The notes beneath the pieces are model-generated. The model did no database searches and had not been told where the DNA came from. It saw only the letters and a list, made by a program, of their open reading frames with translations. Made by a program: the position numbers and the translations under genes. Shown one piece after another: positions 58,882 through 60,000 of a DNA stretch of 60,000 nucleotides. The stretch is from Branchiostoma floridae (lineage: Eukaryota; Chordata; Leptocardii; Amphioxiformes; Branchiostomatidae), in contig NC_049989.1 in the NCBI RefSeq assembly GCF_000003815.2, forward strand, positions 16,032,522-16,092,521, written 5' to 3'. The stretch's first letter is position 1. The number at the start of each line of letters is the position of its first letter.

Positions 58882-59949
58882 TTAAGCCCCGGTCACAAAG
58901 CGCGTACGATTCCTTGCGATTCCTTCCGATGCGCAGGATAATCGCAGTGCGTCGTAAGTCGGGGGAGAATCGGAAGCAATGGTTTAAGTATATAAAGCCG
59001 TGGTCACAAAGCGCGTAGTGCATCGTACGATGAGGTCATAAGAGCGTGCCTGCGTCAATCGCAGTGAATCATAGTAAATCGGGGAGTGTCGTATGGCGAA
59101 AAATAGAGCTGAAATGGATTTTGAACATGTTCAAAATTTCGCTATCGTCGTAAGATTTTATTTGCCCCCATAGCAGACTTCATTACGGCAATTTTTGTCT
59201 ACTGATGAGGTTATAGATTTATGAATTGTTAGCATGTTGTGATGGTTTCAGTTTTCCCTGATATGGTGGACATTTACGAAAAGGGAAAATATATCAGTCG
59301 CAACTGCCAAAGTCGCAACCAGAGAACAGCGCGCCCCGCACAAGTGATGCAGACAATTGTTTGATCGCTTCATGCACGTGAGTTTATAATTAGATCAAAT
59401 CTCAGCTCTCGTCGGTCTTGGGTCAGTTTACCATAATCATAATAACCATGGGGACAACTCGAACATAAAGGCAGGCTCTATGAGTCGGAATTATATATAT
59501 AATGCTTATGATATGATTTTTGTATGATGGCATTTTTTTGTTGATAGCATATCATGATACGATCTTCGAAAGAGCCTGACACGTAGAGCCGGCAAGCAGG
59601 CCGAGATAATCATACCAGTACTTACGCTTGATTTGAACTTTTCTTGTAATGCTCTTGTTGTCATGGTCTCTTTTAATTTATTTTTACAGTTAAATATATT
59701 ATAGGAAGGTATTCAACAGCTAAGTCCACATTTTGTTGGTTAAAGAAGCACAAAAGCGGCCAGGCGGCTATTCAAAAGAGACACATTCAAGTGAAAAATC
59801 GTACGACGCTGGAAAAATTTTGAACACCATCCGATGCGTTGCGATGGCTGATTTTGCTTACGATTTTGCTGCGATTTACTGCGCTCATCGTACGATATGC
59901 GGAATATACCATCGCAAGAAATCGTACGCGCTTTGTGACCGGGGCTTAA
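58882..59949. mobile_element. 1.07-kb TTAA-flanked TIR element in gene E intron 2
   Basis: A perfect 30-bp terminal inverted repeat: 58882-58911 (TTAAGCCCCGGTCACAAAGC then GCGTACGATT) and its complement at 59920-59949. Each end starts with TTAA. Subterminal words CGATTCCTTGCGATTCCTTC, ATCGCAGTG and CGTACGATGAGGTC are CG-rich. A second left-end-like segment GGTCACAAAGCGCGTA lies near 58999. No transposase frame is seen, so it is non-autonomous. TTAA would fit a piggyBac-type target site. Confidence 0.85.
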
Positions 59950-59992
59950 GCGGTAGAGGCAAATTAGTGAGATTAGTCAAGTCAAGTCAAGA

Positions 59993-60000
59993 CATTACCT
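59993..60000 (-). other. possible splice donor and last 2 nt of gene E exon 2
   Basis: Read on the minus strand the last eight bases are AG then GTAATG. In genes C and D exon 2 ends GGAAAG followed by GTAG or GTAC, so this fits the end of the P1 exon of gene E, whose body would lie just past the right edge. Only two exon bases can be seen. Confidence 0.45.

Noticed and set aside
1-60000. CRISPR array or prokaryotic operon
   Set aside because: The repeats are mobile-element families or minisatellites without spacer logic, and the genes are spliced.

Overview
The window looks like chordate-type animal DNA, most likely amphioxus (Branchiostoma). That identification is an inference. It rests on genes split into short exons by 0.2-5 kb introns with GT/AG borders, dense short inverted-repeat transposons, 5'-truncated LINEs, tRNA-derived SINE pieces and very frequent ACATGTA words. 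No bacterial-style operons, rRNA genes or CRISPR arrays are visible.

The genes form one head-to-tail cluster of five two-pore-domain potassium (K2P/KCNK) channel genes, all on the minus strand, so transcription runs from high to low coordinates. In transcription order they are: gene E (exons 3-6 in the window, 5' part beyond the right edge), gene D (complete, 342 aa), gene C (complete, 336 aa), gene B (complete, 337 aa) and gene A (only exon 1 in the window; the rest lies beyond the left edge). I assembled B, C and D exon by exon. All splice phases close and each protein has the order M1-P1-M2-M3-P2-M4, with filters TIGYGH and TVGFGD. C, D and E share one exon plan, with intron phases 1,0,2,1,0. 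B departs from it: it has an extra phase-0 intron just after M1, and it lacks the intron between M3 and P2. D and E are close recent paralogues; B and A are the most diverged. Such subunits dimerise to make background K+ channels, so the cluster probably encodes several related, possibly heteromerising, leak channels.

Almost everything else is mobile or repeated DNA. 1-4.9 kb: inverted-repeat elements within what is probably gene A intron 1. 5.2-19.4 kb (between A and B): LINE 3' end, two MITEs, a 162-bp tandem array fused to a duplicated 0.6-0.75 kb unit, and two more MITEs. 19.4-26.5 kb (gene B): a TIR element, a SINE and an antisense LINE in its introns. 26.5-31 kb: MITEs and a LINE 3' end. 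31-37.7 kb (gene C): SINE and MITE pieces in introns. 37.7-47.6 kb: the most striking non-genic object, a 2.9-kb foldback element with TTAA at both ends, 0.65-kb inverted arms and a core array homologous to the one at 15 kb; also a 168-bp duplication and a 59-bp minisatellite. 47.6-53 kb (gene D): at least five MITE copies in introns. 53-60 kb: a degenerate LINE, a MITE, gene E and a TTAA-flanked 1.07-kb element with a perfect 30-bp terminal inverted repeat.

There is no evidence of a new enzymatic system. The points most worth following are the channel cluster with its intron turnover and pore substitutions, and the foldback element with its homologous array.
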